From DASTFP01 sp963744345 (GTDB taxonomy: Bacteria; Verrucomicrobiota; Verrucomicrobiia; Chthoniobacterales; Terrimicrobiaceae), in contig CAVUTD010000019.1 in the NCBI GenBank assembly GCA_963744345.1, forward strand, positions 1 to 64,000: DNA of 64,000 bases, given 5' to 3'. A program made the translations under genes and the position numbers. The number at the start of each line of letters is the position of its first letter. The first letter of the stretch is position 1. Shown piece after piece: positions 9,113 to 17,808 of this stretch. The notes under the pieces are model-generated. The model saw only the letters and a program-made list of their open reading frames with translations. It was not told the origin of the DNA and did not search any database.

Positions 9113-10410
9113 GCGTGGAATCCTTTTTCGCGTGCGGCGATGAGTGCCTCGTCCCAGGCGTTCCCGACCCAGGTCCAGGTCCGGCGCGCGACGATAAATC
9201 CGCCGATCATGAGCGCCACTGCGAGAAGCCAGATCAACGGACTGGCGGCATTGAAATGCACGCCAAACGCCTTCATATAGGGATCTTCGCCGGCATTGAC
9301 CGTGTGTTGCACGACGATCTCGATCGCCAGAATGAGCCCCGCGATCATGGTCAATGTCGGGACAAGCGCCACCAGATAGGCGCGCAGCACCGTAACCAGG
9401 GTTCCAGCTCGGACCAGCGGGCGGTGCTTCATTAGAAGCCCGGTGATTCCTCCGGGCGCGAACATTACGATTGCGATGAAAAAAAGGCCGAAATAAAGCC
9501 GCCAAACCGAGGTGAGGTCGCTCAGCGCGAGCGAAAAGTAGGTCACAAAAATCGCGCCAACGATCGGGCCGATGAAAAATCCGACTCCGCCGATATAGGT
9601 CGCGAACAAAACGACGCCAGATTGCGCTGGGCCAAGATAGGTGGAATTCGCGATCTCGAAATTGATCGCGGCCAGCGCGCCCGCGATACCGGCGAAGAAA
9701 CCGGCAAAGCAAAAAGCCAGAAAGCGAATAACATGCGGATCGTAGCCCACAAACTGCACGCGCTCGGGATTGTCGCGAACGGCATTGCACATTCGGCCAA
9801 GCGGCGTACGCGTCAGAGCATACATCGCGATCACAGCGAGCAACGTCCAGAATGCAACCAGATAATAGATCTGAATCTGCGGCCCGAAGTTCCAGTCGAA
9901 CACCCGCAAGAGCTTGGTGCGGTTAGCGGAGATGCCGGCTTCGCCGCCGAAGAAGCTACGCAGGATAAGCGAGGAGGAGGCGACTAGTTCGGCGACGCCA
10001 AGCGAAATCATTGCGAACGCCGTGCGGCTGCGACGGGTTGGAACCCATCCGAGAATAGCGGCAAAGAACAACCCGGCTATTCCGCCAATCAAAGGCACCA
10101 GCGGCAGCGGTACCGGGAGTTTCGAGCTGGCGATCAGGTTCATGGCGTGAATTGCCAGAAATCCGCCGAGGCCGTAATACACTGCATGACCGAACGACAA
10201 TAGACCCGTTTGGCCGAGCAGGATGTTGTAAGACAGTGAAAAGATGATCGAGATACCGATCAGGCTGAACGTAGTGAGCGATCCGCCTGAGCTGAAAATA
10301 TAGGGCAGCGCCAGCAGGGCGATCGCCATTGCAATCCATGAACCATAGAAGCGGAGCTTGTCCGAGCTGACCGAACGCGGGGGAGCGGCCACCTTGGAAA
10401 GATCGCTCAT
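9109..10410 (-). CDS. livM: LivM-type permease of the branched-chain amino acid ABC transporter
   Basis: A 433-residue inner-membrane permease. After a short polar N-terminus it has about ten hydrophobic helices, including the conserved YNILLGQTGLLSFGHAVY motif near residue 61 and the coupling-loop segment TPLGRMCNAVRDNPERVQFVG near 205. A hydrophilic linker near residue 335 is followed by two extra helices, making it longer than the usual 300-350. Start ATG at 10410 overlaps the livH stop (TAATG). It forms the translocation pore with LivH. Confidence 0.93.
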   Translation of the reverse strand: MSDLSKVAAPPRSVSSDKLRFYGSWIAMAIALLALPYIFSSGGSLTTFSLIGISIIFSLSYNILLGQTGLLSFGHAVYYGLGGFLAIHAMNLIASSKLPVPLPLVPLIGGIAGLFFAAILGWVPTRRSRTAFAMISLGVAELVASSSLILRSFFGGEAGISANRTKLLRVFDWNFGPQIQIYYLVAFWTLLAVIAMYALTRTPLGRMCNAVRDNPERVQFVGYDPHVIRFLAFCFAGFFAGIAGALAAINFEIANSTYLGPAQSGVVLFATYIGGVGFFIGPIVGAIFVTYFSLALSDLTSVWRLYFGLFFIAIVMFAPGGITGLLMKHRPLVRAGTLVTVLRAYLVALVPTLTMIAGLILAIEIVVQHTVNAGEDPYMKAFGVHFNAASPLIWLLAVALMIGGFIVARRTWTWVGNAWDEALIAAREKGFHA

Positions 10411-11354
10411 TACTCGCGCGTCCCCAAAAGACCCTTCGGCCGGAAAAGCAGGATCACGACCATCAAGAAGTAGGGAATGATTGGCGCGATCTGGGCGATG
10501 GTCACGTTCCAGATGTCGGCGAGGAGTGGCTGCGTGTTGCCAGGCCCGAGCGGTCCGAAAATGCTGGCGAGCGATCCGTTCATCGACACGGCGAAGGTTT
10601 GAACCAGCCCAATCACCAGCGACGCGATAAATGCCCCCGGGAGCGAGCCGAGACCGCCGACGACGACGACCACGAACAGGATTGGTCCCAACAGCTCCGC
10701 CATGTTGGATTGCGTCTGCAGAGCAGGCCCGGCGATTACACCGGCGACCGCGGCGAGCGCGGTGCCAATACCGAAAACCATCATGAAGATGCGGTCGACA
10801 TTGTGTCCGAGATGCCCGACCATGTGCGGATGCGTTAAAGCCGCCTGCACGATTAAGCCCACGCGCGTCTTCTTAAAGGCGATCAGCAGCCCCAGGAAGA
10901 TGGCGACGGACACTAGCAGCATGAACATCTTGAAGGCCGGGTAATTGGTGGAGAAGATGGTGAAGGCAGGAAAGTCAAGCAGCCGCGGAACACGATAGTC
11001 CACAGGGCTTTTGCCCCAGATGATCTGCACCACTTCCTCGATTGCAAATGCAAGGCCGAACGTGAAGAGCAGCTCCGCGACGTGGCCGTTCTTATGGACA
11101 TGGCGAAGGCCGTAGCGTTCGACGGCTGCTCCGATGAGCCCTGCCAGCAAGGGCGCGACCAGCAGCGCGGGCCAGAAGCCGAACCATCGGCTGATCTCAA
11201 ATCCGAAAAACGCACCGAGCATGTAAAAGCTCGCATGTGCAAAGTTGAGCACGCCCAGCATGCTGAAGATGACGGTGAGGCCGCTCGCCATCAGAAACAG
11301 CAGCATTCCGTACAGCACGCCGTTGAGCGCGGATATGACGATCAGTTCAAGCAC
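10410..11354 (-). CDS. livH: LivH-type permease of the branched-chain amino acid ABC transporter
   Basis: A 314-residue inner-membrane permease with the LivH hallmark GLTVIFSMLGVLNFAHA near residue 30, the loop AFKKTRVGLIVQAALTHP and VVVVVGGLGSLPGA. The C-terminus LFRPKGLLGTRE is typical. I choose the GTG at 11354 as the start because aaggg stands just upstream and family proteins begin with LELI.. there; the frame is open 18 codons further. livH lies 130 bp after livK and overlaps livM by one base, so the permease and ATPase genes are translationally coupled. Confidence 0.92.
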   Translation of the reverse strand: MLELIVISALNGVLYGMLLFLMASGLTVIFSMLGVLNFAHASFYMLGAFFGFEISRWFGFWPALLVAPLLAGLIGAAVERYGLRHVHKNGHVAELLFTFGLAFAIEEVVQIIWGKSPVDYRVPRLLDFPAFTIFSTNYPAFKMFMLLVSVAIFLGLLIAFKKTRVGLIVQAALTHPHMVGHLGHNVDRIFMMVFGIGTALAAVAGVIAGPALQTQSNMAELLGPILFVVVVVGGLGSLPGAFIASLVIGLVQTFAVSMNGSLASIFGPLGPGNTQPLLADIWNVTIAQIAPIIPYFLMVVILLFRPKGLLGTRE

Positions 11355-11484
11355 GACACTACCCTTGGAAGGTAAGAGCCGCGTTTGCCCCGGCAGTTGC
11401 CGGAGCAAACCACAGATTGCGTGCGTGATCAGAGCGCATTCAGCAAAAATGGGTACCCGTCGCTTCGCTTGAAGAGGCCCACGA

Positions 11485-12717
11485 TCAGTTCGGCCGGGTC
11501 ATCTTGCAGGTGGTCGGCAGGACGATTTGCGCAGTCTCGATCTTCGCGACCTCCTTCCAGCCCCAACCGGTATTTTCCTCGTCGAACGGCTCGCCGTTGG
11601 TCAATTCGCCGAACGACGCTATGTACATCGGCTGGAAGAACTGGTGATCGTCCTTCCTCATATAGCCCGTGCCGCCGTTGAAGACTTCAAATTCCATACC
11701 TTCCAGGGCCAACGCGATCTTCACCGGTTCAAGCGACTTGGCTTTGTCCGCCGCTGCCGCAAACATCCGCATTTCGTTGACTGGCGGATACCACACTCCG
11801 AAGCCGTATTTTGATCGAAACGCCTTTTCAAGAGCCTGCGATGACGCATGGTCGATGTTCGGAGAACCTACGGCGATTACGAAAACCTGATTGTTCAGGT
11901 TGCCCTGCTTGATAGCGGTCGGGCCACCCGGGCTACCTGCGTAATAGGTATACCAGTTCACTCTCAATCCGGCGTCTGCGGCAGCCTTCAGGAGCAGCGC
12001 GAAGTCCTGCCCCCAGTTGCCGGTTATGACGCTATCTGCGCCCGATGCCTTGATCTTGGCAATATATGGCCCAAAGTCGGTGATTTTCAGCAGCGGATGC
12101 AACTCATCGCCGACGATCTGGATGTCGGGACGCTTGGCGGCCAGCATCGCCTTGGCCTGCGAGCGAACAGATTGGCCGAATGAATAATCCTGATTGATCA
12201 GGTAGAGTTTCTTGATCGACGGAACGCCCTTCATGTAGTTCGTGAGCGCCTCCATCTTCATGTCGGCATTCGCGTCCCAGCGGAAATGCCAGAAGCTGCA
12301 CTTGTCGTTCGTGAGCACCGGATCGATCGCCCCATAGTTGAAGTACAGGACTTCCTTGTCGGGATTGCGCTCGTTGTGCTTGGTGACGAAATCCGTCAGC
12401 GCGGCAGCGACCGACGAGCCGCTGCCCTGGGTCAGAATACGAATGCCGGCATCTATCGCCTTCTGCGCCTGGATCAGGCTCTCCTGCGGGTTCAACTTGT
12501 TGTCGAACGGCACGATCTCGACCTTCTTGCCGAGAACCCCGCCCTTGGCATTCAGTTCATCGGCGAGGAACTGAAAGGTCTTCAGGTTTCTTTCGCCAGC
12601 GCTGGCACCGCCACCCGACAACGGGTCGATCCAGCCAATTTTAAGGGTATCTTGGGCCATAGCCGTCGCGCCGAACATCGGCAGCGCGAAGAGCGCAGCC
12701 ATCACGAGTTTACGCAT
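11485..12717 (-). CDS. livK: LivK-type periplasmic substrate-binding protein
   Basis: A 410-residue binding protein with a cleaved signal peptide (MRKLVMAALFALPMFGATAMA, cut before QDTLK). The fold-type I start LKIGWIDPLSGGGASAG and the stretch TQGSGSSVAAAL match receptors of the amino acid/amide transporter family. The C-terminal TCKM is near-invariant in close proteobacterial relatives, as I recall them. It captures the substrate in the periplasm for LivHMGF. The actual ligand may be a branched-chain amino acid, an amide or an aromatic acid; sequence reading cannot decide. First gene of the operon; ribosome binding site aggga sits in front of the ATG. Confidence 0.92.
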   Translation of the reverse strand: MRKLVMAALFALPMFGATAMAQDTLKIGWIDPLSGGGASAGERNLKTFQFLADELNAKGGVLGKKVEIVPFDNKLNPQESLIQAQKAIDAGIRILTQGSGSSVAAALTDFVTKHNERNPDKEVLYFNYGAIDPVLTNDKCSFWHFRWDANADMKMEALTNYMKGVPSIKKLYLINQDYSFGQSVRSQAKAMLAAKRPDIQIVGDELHPLLKITDFGPYIAKIKASGADSVITGNWGQDFALLLKAAADAGLRVNWYTYYAGSPGGPTAIKQGNLNNQVFVIAVGSPNIDHASSQALEKAFRSKYGFGVWYPPVNEMRMFAAAADKAKSLEPVKIALALEGMEFEVFNGGTGYMRKDDHQFFQPMYIASFGELTNGEPFDEENTGWGWKEVAKIETAQIVLPTTCKMTRPN

Positions 12718-13002
12718 GTTGATCCTCCCTTACGTCGCTTGGGCGAGGACTTGCAGGGCAAAGCCGATTGCCGGCCCTACTTGAGCAGCGACTAAGCTCA
12801 TTTTCTTTGTTTCCTCCCGGTGTTCTAAGGATGGTTTGTCGCCCGACGACCTGCTGCGGGATTTCTCCGAGTCGCCGGTAACCGCCGTGTCGCCGGGGAC
12901 AGAGGGAACGCCTTTGGTCAAAGGCCCTGAGCGGCACCCCCAAATGCATGCCTCGGCCTATTTGGTGTCAATAAGAAACATTTGCTGTGCCGCACTGGTC
13001 GT

Positions 13003-13290
13003 GGGAGGCAGTTTGCAGCGCCTTAAGGGCCGCAAGAGCCCATCCCGAATCCGTGGCACGAAGCCGTCCTTCACCTTCGCGACGAAGATGAGTTCTTCCT
13101 TCTCGTAAACACCCACGAGCAGCGCGTCAAATCCGCGTGCTCCAGAATGTAACCGCCAATGACGAACTCCTGCTCCATGTTCGCGCGATGCTTGATCTAC
13201 GCGCCTGATCGTTCGCCCGGTTCGTAAATGGAACCGAGCCGTTTTGCCGACAACACCCTCCAGCCCGAGTTTACGCACCGCCTCAAGAAT
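13003..13290 (-). pseudogene. ATP-dependent DNA ligase (LigD type), C-terminal remnant
   Basis: The minus strand carries about 95 residues of an ATP-dependent DNA ligase. In order: EAVRKLGLEGVVGKT (adenylation motif IV region), QEFVIGGYI in a neighbouring frame near 13145-13170 (motif V and start of the OB fold), and GARGFDALLVGVYEKEEL..FVAKVKDGF (OB-fold core). At least two frame changes separate these segments. Everything upstream, including the catalytic lysine, is missing because the sequence joins the mandelate-racemase remnant at about 13290. LigD normally seals double-strand breaks in non-homologous end joining with Ku; no Ku gene is in the window. Confidence 0.78.
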
Positions 13291-14156
13291 TTGGCCGAAT
13301 TGCTTGGAACGCAAGGCCTTGTCGGTATCGCGCTGGCGGCAATAGACATGGCGCTTTGGGATGCGCTGACCCGCGTTCACGGCGTTCCGCTTGTGCGGTT
13401 GCTGGGCGGGGCGGAGAAGCCGCTTCGCCCCTACGGCGCGATCGGCTATGACGGTGTCGAAGGTTGCGCGAAAGCCGCCGAAGGCTGGTCGACGCGAGGA
13501 TTTACGGGAATCAAAGCCAAAATCGGCTACCCTACCGTGCAAGAGGACGTGGCCGTTGTGCGTGCGATGCGAAAGGCGGCTGGTCCGGAAATGATCATCA
13601 TGGTGGACTACAACCAGTGCCTCACTCCGACAGACGCCGTAGGACGACTTCGCGTTCTCGACGACGAGGGCCTAACGCGGGTTGAAGAACCGACGCTCGC
13701 CCACGACTACACGGGGCACGCGCTCGTCGCGCGTGAAGCACGGACTCCAACTCAGTGCGGAGAGAACTGGTGTGGGAACGTTGGATATGGAGCACGCCAT
13801 CGAAGCGCATGCATCTGACTTTGATGCCAGATGTGATGAAGATTGGCGGAGTAACTGGTTGGCTCAGAGCCGCGACGCTCGCGCACACTAAAGGTATCCA
13901 AGTTTCCAACCATCTGTGGCCAGAGATCAGTGCACGTCTCCTCTGCTGCACTCCGACAGCGCATCTGTTGGAGTGCGCGGATTGGTGGAACCCAATTCTC
14001 GCAGAGCCACTGCGCGTCGAGAAAGGCATGGCGATTGTCAGTGACGCCATCGGCACAGGGGTCGACTGGGACGAAGACGCGGTGCACCGTTTGCAGCCCG
14101 ACAGCTCATTGCTCGCTACTTCGCTCGACCGAAGAAACGAGGTGTCCTGTGATTAA
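13291..14156 (+). pseudogene. Mandelate racemase / muconate-lactonizing enzyme family protein, N-terminus missing, two frameshifts
   Basis: Enolase-superfamily sugar-acid dehydratase or racemase remnant. The first recognisable residues are GIALAAIDMALWDA, so the capping domain is absent. The barrel motifs are visible: catalytic KAK in FTGIKAKIGY, metal ligands in MVDYNQC, VEEPTL and CGENW, then MKIGGVTGW and the His-containing NHLWPEI. The frame changes near 13775 and again near 13823. The last codons overlap the start of the truncated RraA copy by 8 bases, a spacing that suggests the two were once translationally coupled in a catabolic operon. Confidence 0.82.
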
Positions 14157-14418
14157 TGAGTTCATTGAAAGACCTGCTCCGGAGGTCGTGCAGGGTTTTA
14201 GGAACCTGCTCTCATATGACTCACTTCGGCGTGCAGCAACAAATCTTTCTGGAGGGATCAAAGGCCGATCGGTCACGTGCGCCATCTCGGATTGCATGGG
14301 ACGATTCAATGCGATGACCTCTGAGATGAGCCCTCTCTTTGAGGGAATACGCATCGCTGGCACTGCGGTAACGGTCAAGACACTCGCCGCTGACGTGGCG
14401 GCCGAGCATCTCTCGTAA
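14149..14418 (+). pseudogene. RraA-like protein, truncated second copy
   Basis: Begins at GTG 14149 with VINEFIERPAPEVVQGFRNLL and continues CAISDCMGRFNAMTSEMSPLFEG, closely matching the first 80 residues of the intact gene at 3380, with an extra segment of about 16 residues after RNLLSYDS. It stops after TLAADVAAEHLS, so the metal-site GACRD motif and the whole C-terminal half are gone. The intact copy lacks the insertion, so the two are diverged paralogues and not a recent duplication. Confidence 0.8.
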
Positions 14419-14470
14419 TCTGGAACCGTCCTATGAGAACCGCTCCGGAATTCGCCGGCTCTTTCGCAGC

Positions 14471-15571
14471 CTAGTACAACTCGACTGGCGAACGTTTGCC
14501 GTCCTCTGGGCTGCGTCGTGCGGCCTGCTCTGCGCCGAGCGTCGAAACACGCAAATCCCAGATTTCAGCATCTAATGCCAGGAAAGCCTCCGAACTAAAG
14601 GACTCTGGCGGTGCCAGGCGCGATTTGAATTCCCGGACACGCGCCAAGGCAGGTTCGAGTTCAGCGGCGGGCAACGATTCGAGCACTTTTCTCGCTTGCG
14701 CGGCGAGCTCGACACGATGGCAAATCATCAGCAAATCGTTACCAGCGCGGATCCCCCTCTTCATAGTGTCTTCAAATCCGTAGTTGTTGAGAATGGCACC
14801 CATGTCGAGGTCGTCGGTCATAACCAACCCTCCGAAACCTAATTCGCCTCGCAAAAGGCCCTTGATGAGGGCAGTTGAGAGTGAGGCAGGCGCTTCGTCG
14901 GCTTCCAGACCGGAGACGCTGATATGTCCCACCATCATGCTGTCGACTTGCTCCGCAAAACTGCGGAATACGGCCAGTTCGTGCTCTTCCATCGCCGCGC
15001 GTGACCGCTTGATCACTGGAAGCTCATGATGCGGATCGAGCGCCGCGGAAGCATACCCCGGAAAATGCTTGCCGCAGCTGAGAATCCCTGTCGCGCGCAA
15101 ACTGCTGTTAAAAACGCCGGCTTTTTCGATGACCTCCGCCACGGTGCGACCATAGCAGCGGCCTCTCAGAGAGTTTTCGCATTCATCGTCGAAAGAAATG
15201 TCAAGGACGGGGCAGAGATCGAGATTGAAACCAAAAAGCCGGAGCAGGCGGCCGGTAATGTCACCATGCCGGCGAATAAGGGCAAGGTCGCCCTTTGCAC
15301 GGAGTTGCTGAGCGCTCGGCGGTTCGTTGCCGATCAACTTCAGGCGCGAAACCCGGCCGCCTTCCTGATCGATCGTGATGATCGGCTCGATCTCACTTAA
15401 ATCGCGGAGTTCATCGATGAGCTTACGAAGCTGCCCGGCTGACTTGATATTTCGCCCAAAGAGAATAAATCCCCCCGGCTGCAGCTTCCGCAGGAAGTTG
15501 GCCGTGCCGGCATCGAGCTCAAGACCTGGAACGCCAATCAGCAAAAGTTGACCCGGATCACTCGATGGCAT
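14471..15571 (-). CDS. nagZ: Beta-N-acetylhexosaminidase, glycoside hydrolase family 3 (NagZ-like)
   Basis: A 366-residue single-domain GH3 enzyme. It shows GGFILFGRNI near residue 40, the substrate-binding DQEGGRV, the family signature CGKHFPGYASAALDPHHELP that contains the mobile catalytic loop, and the nucleophile aspartate in VMTDDLDMGAI. NagZ cleaves N-acetylglucosamine from anhydro-muropeptides in peptidoglycan recycling, in the cytoplasm; no signal peptide is visible. The start is taken at ATG 15571 (MPSSDPGQ); the frame extends ten codons further but no ribosome binding site favours it. Divergent from nadD, with only 22 bp between starts. Confidence 0.9.
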   Translation of the reverse strand: MPSSDPGQLLLIGVPGLELDAGTANFLRKLQPGGFILFGRNIKSAGQLRKLIDELRDLSEIEPIITIDQEGGRVSRLKLIGNEPPSAQQLRAKGDLALIRRHGDITGRLLRLFGFNLDLCPVLDISFDDECENSLRGRCYGRTVAEVIEKAGVFNSSLRATGILSCGKHFPGYASAALDPHHELPVIKRSRAAMEEHELAVFRSFAEQVDSMMVGHISVSGLEADEAPASLSTALIKGLLRGELGFGGLVMTDDLDMGAILNNYGFEDTMKRGIRAGNDLLMICHRVELAAQARKVLESLPAAELEPALARVREFKSRLAPPESFSSEAFLALDAEIWDLRVSTLGAEQAARRSPEDGKRSPVELY

Positions 15572-15593
15572 AAGTGCGTGAATACACAACTGC

Positions 15594-16133
15594 GTGTCCA
15601 AACCAAATGAAAAGATCGGCCTCTACGGCGGCAGCTTTGATCCCATTCACAATGGACACCTGATCCTAGCCCGTGATGCCGTGGAGCGCCTGGAGTTGGA
15701 CAAGATCATTTTCCTTCCCGCGCGCATCTCTCCACACAAGCTCGACCAACCGCCCGCCCCGCCGGACGCCCGCTGCCAGATGCTCGCCACAGCCATCGCG
15801 GACGAGCCACGCTTTGAGATGGACGCCTGCGAAATTGCGCGTCAGGGGCCATCGTTCACGGTCGACACCTTGCAGACTTTCCGCGCGCGTTTTCCGCAGG
15901 CGAAGCTTTACTATCTCATCGGGGATGACAATTTGCCCGAACTCGAGACTTGGAAAAACATCTCAAAGATTCGCGAATTGGCGCAGTTCGTCGTGCTTTC
16001 TCGGGCGGAAATGCCGTTCTTAGGCGACTTTCCCACCATCACCAGGCATATCGAAATCTCCTCCACGGAGATCCGCAATCGCATTGCCCGCGGCCTTTCA
16101 GGTACGCTACCTGGTACCGCTGCCTGTTTGTAA
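15594..16133 (+). CDS. nadD: Nicotinate-nucleotide adenylyltransferase, probable 3' frameshift
   Basis: NadD joins ATP to nicotinate mononucleotide in NAD synthesis. The GTG start gives GLYGGSFDPIHNGHL, with the nucleotidyltransferase HxGH element, then FLPARISPHK, PSFTVDTL and near the end ISSTEIRNRIARG. In the open frame the last residues are SGTLPGTAACL, which is not family-like. Removing one G of the pair at 16101-16102 gives VRYLVPLPV...ITKLGLYRDD ending at 16170, the normal NadD C-terminus, overlapping rsfS by 8 bases. As NadD is essential, a sequencing indel is likely. The nadD-rsfS order is conserved in many bacteria. Confidence 0.9.
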   Translation: MSKPNEKIGLYGGSFDPIHNGHLILARDAVERLELDKIIFLPARISPHKLDQPPAPPDARCQMLATAIADEPRFEMDACEIARQGPSFTVDTLQTFRARFPQAKLYYLIGDDNLPELETWKNISKIRELAQFVVLSRAEMPFLGDFPTITRHIEISSTEIRNRIARGLSGTLPGTAACL

Positions 16134-16162
16134 CGTGATCACAAAGCTCGGACTTTACCGTG

Positions 16163-16513
16163 ATGATTGACGGCGAGACGCTGTCCCGCGCCTGCGCCGA
16201 AGCGGCAGGCGACAAGAAAGCCGAGGAAATCGTCGTGCTAGACTTACGCGGAATATCCACATTCACGGATTACTTCGTGATCTGTTCGGCGACTTCCGAA
16301 CCCCAGCTCAAAGCGATTTCCAGCTCGATACGCGAGCAAATTCGCGAGAAGTTTGGACGCAAGCCGATCTCAGAAGACGGTTATCCCGCGAGCCAGTGGA
16401 TCATTCTCGATTACGGCGATGTAATCGTTCACCTTTTTCAAGGGGAAAAGCGCGGATTCTATTCCTTGGAAAGCCTCTGGAGCGACGCCGAACGGGTTTC
16501 GCTTACCCTTTGA
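16163..16513 (+). CDS. rsfS: Ribosomal silencing factor RsfS
   Basis: A 116-residue RsfS/Iojap protein, which binds ribosomal protein uL14 on the large subunit and blocks subunit joining when nutrients fall. Family motifs: VVLDLRGISTFTDYFVICSA, the dimer and binding region QLKAISSSI, and SQWIILDYGDVIVHLF ending in YSLESLWSDA. Length is normal. ATG 16163 is used; a GTG one codon earlier is possible. It follows nadD directly, overlapping its corrected frame by 8 bases. Confidence 0.94.
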   Translation: MIDGETLSRACAEAAGDKKAEEIVVLDLRGISTFTDYFVICSATSEPQLKAISSSIREQIREKFGRKPISEDGYPASQWIILDYGDVIVHLFQGEKRGFYSLESLWSDAERVSLTL

Positions 16514-16589
16514 TTGTCGAGCAGAGTAAATGCTGGATGGTTTGCAAACATCGCTCGCGAGTGTACATTCGTTTCAAGATCCGCCTGAG

Positions 16590-16775
16590 ATGAACCTGAT
16601 CGAGGACATCGAAGTCGTCTGTCCCTATTGCGGATCATCCTTCGTCATCGAGGCGGACACTGCGGCGGGCTCATACAGAACAACCGAGGACTGTTCCGTC
16701 TGCTGTCGCCCTATCGCTCTCTACGTTCGTTGTCGGCCTGGCGAGGTTGAGACTTTGGAGGTGCAGCGGGAATGA
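16590..16775 (+). CDS. CPXCG motif cysteine-rich small protein
   Basis: A 61-residue protein with CPYCGSSF near residue 11 and a second cysteine pair, DCSVCCRPI, near residue 35. This is the CPXCG family zinc-ribbon pattern; length is usual for the group. Function is not established. The ATG at 16590 is preferred because the 20 extra upstream codons of the open frame are unlike the family. It lies 76 bp after rsfS on the same strand. Confidence 0.85.
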   Translation: MNLIEDIEVVCPYCGSSFVIEADTAAGSYRTTEDCSVCCRPIALYVRCRPGEVETLEVQRE

Positions 16776-16896
16776 AAACTAAGTGCCCGAAGAGCGGACT
16801 TTCTAGTCAGCTTAACATAAAGGTGCTCCTTTGTAATTTGACCTTGGTTAAAGGCTCGCTCGGTGGCTTGCGCTGTCAGCATTTTAAGACTACAGA

Positions 16897-17733
16897 ATGA
16901 CTGCGATGTTTGCTCAACGCGACGCCATTGTGCGCCTCCTTCAGGATGACGATCCGGAGACAGTGCGCCTGGTGAAGGAGCAGCTTGCTCTTGGGGGAGA
17001 GGAGTGGATTTCAGGCCTTCGCGACCTCGCGCAGATGGATGATGAACGAGTCTGCCGGCATGCTCGCGATGTGCTGGCCGAGATTGCCTGCCAGGGCGCC
17101 GACGAAGAGTTTCTCCTTCTCTGCCATTTCTTCACCGATGAGAGTGATCTGGAGAGAGCATGTTGGATGCTCGCTCATAGTCTTGATGCCACCGTTGATA
17201 TCGAATCATTCGAACACAAGGTTAACCAATGGGGGCGCCAGTTTCTGGTTAGGATTTCAGGCACGGTAAGTAACCGGCAACGGGTGCAGGCGCTGGCCGA
17301 GTTCATGGCCGATGAACTCTGCTTTCGCGGAAATACTGAGGATTACTACAGCGAGCGCAATTCAATTTTGCCTCACGTCATTGACATGCGCATGGGGATA
17401 CCCATCACCCTCTCGATTCTTTACCGAATGGTTGCCGCGCGCGCCGGAATGAAAGTGGATGGTATCAACCTCCCCGGGCATTTCATCGCGCGCCACGGAG
17501 AAGTGCTCTTCGACCCCTTTCACAAAGGGCGAATCTTAGCGCGATCAGATTGTGAGGAAATTCTGGCTCGCCAGAATCTAAAGCTTCGTGATTCGCATCT
17601 CGAAGCTGCCACGCCGCGACAGATCCTCTTACGGGTGCTGGCAAATCTCCTCTACGTTTACGATTTGCGCAAAGACTTGGAGAAGCACACTCGGCTCGAT
17701 ACTTGGATTAAGGCGCTTTCGCGTGAGCGGTGA
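16897..17733 (+). CDS. SirB1 / transglutaminase-like family protein
   Basis: A 278-residue protein. The N-terminal 100 residues are helical with HEAT-like character (LLQDDDPETVRLVKEQL). The C-terminal half is the SirB1 transglutaminase-like core: YYSERNSILPHVIDMRMGIPITLSILY followed by GINLPGHFIARH with the conserved His and LFDPFHKG with the conserved Asp; the usual catalytic Cys is not evident, as in other SirB1 proteins. Function is unknown. It sits between small housekeeping genes and cinA, all on the same strand. Confidence 0.85.
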   Translation: MTAMFAQRDAIVRLLQDDDPETVRLVKEQLALGGEEWISGLRDLAQMDDERVCRHARDVLAEIACQGADEEFLLLCHFFTDESDLERACWMLAHSLDATVDIESFEHKVNQWGRQFLVRISGTVSNRQRVQALAEFMADELCFRGNTEDYYSERNSILPHVIDMRMGIPITLSILYRMVAARAGMKVDGINLPGHFIARHGEVLFDPFHKGRILARSDCEEILARQNLKLRDSHLEAATPRQILLRVLANLLYVYDLRKDLEKHTRLDTWIKALSRER

Positions 17734-17808
17734 AATTTTTCACCGTCCCTGCGCCTATCATTTTACGACGTGAAACGGCGCCAGAATAGTCGCTCATCAT
17801 AACTCCCT

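Noticed and set aside
9113..9790. N-terminal extension of LivG by 226 codons
   Set aside because: The extension lies inside livM in another frame and has no similarity to ATPases; the ATGA overlap at 9109-9112 marks the true start.
16095..16170. Programmed ribosomal frameshifting at the end of nadD
   Set aside because: No slippery heptamer or downstream pseudoknot is evident, and nadD is not known to use frameshifting; an indel is simpler.
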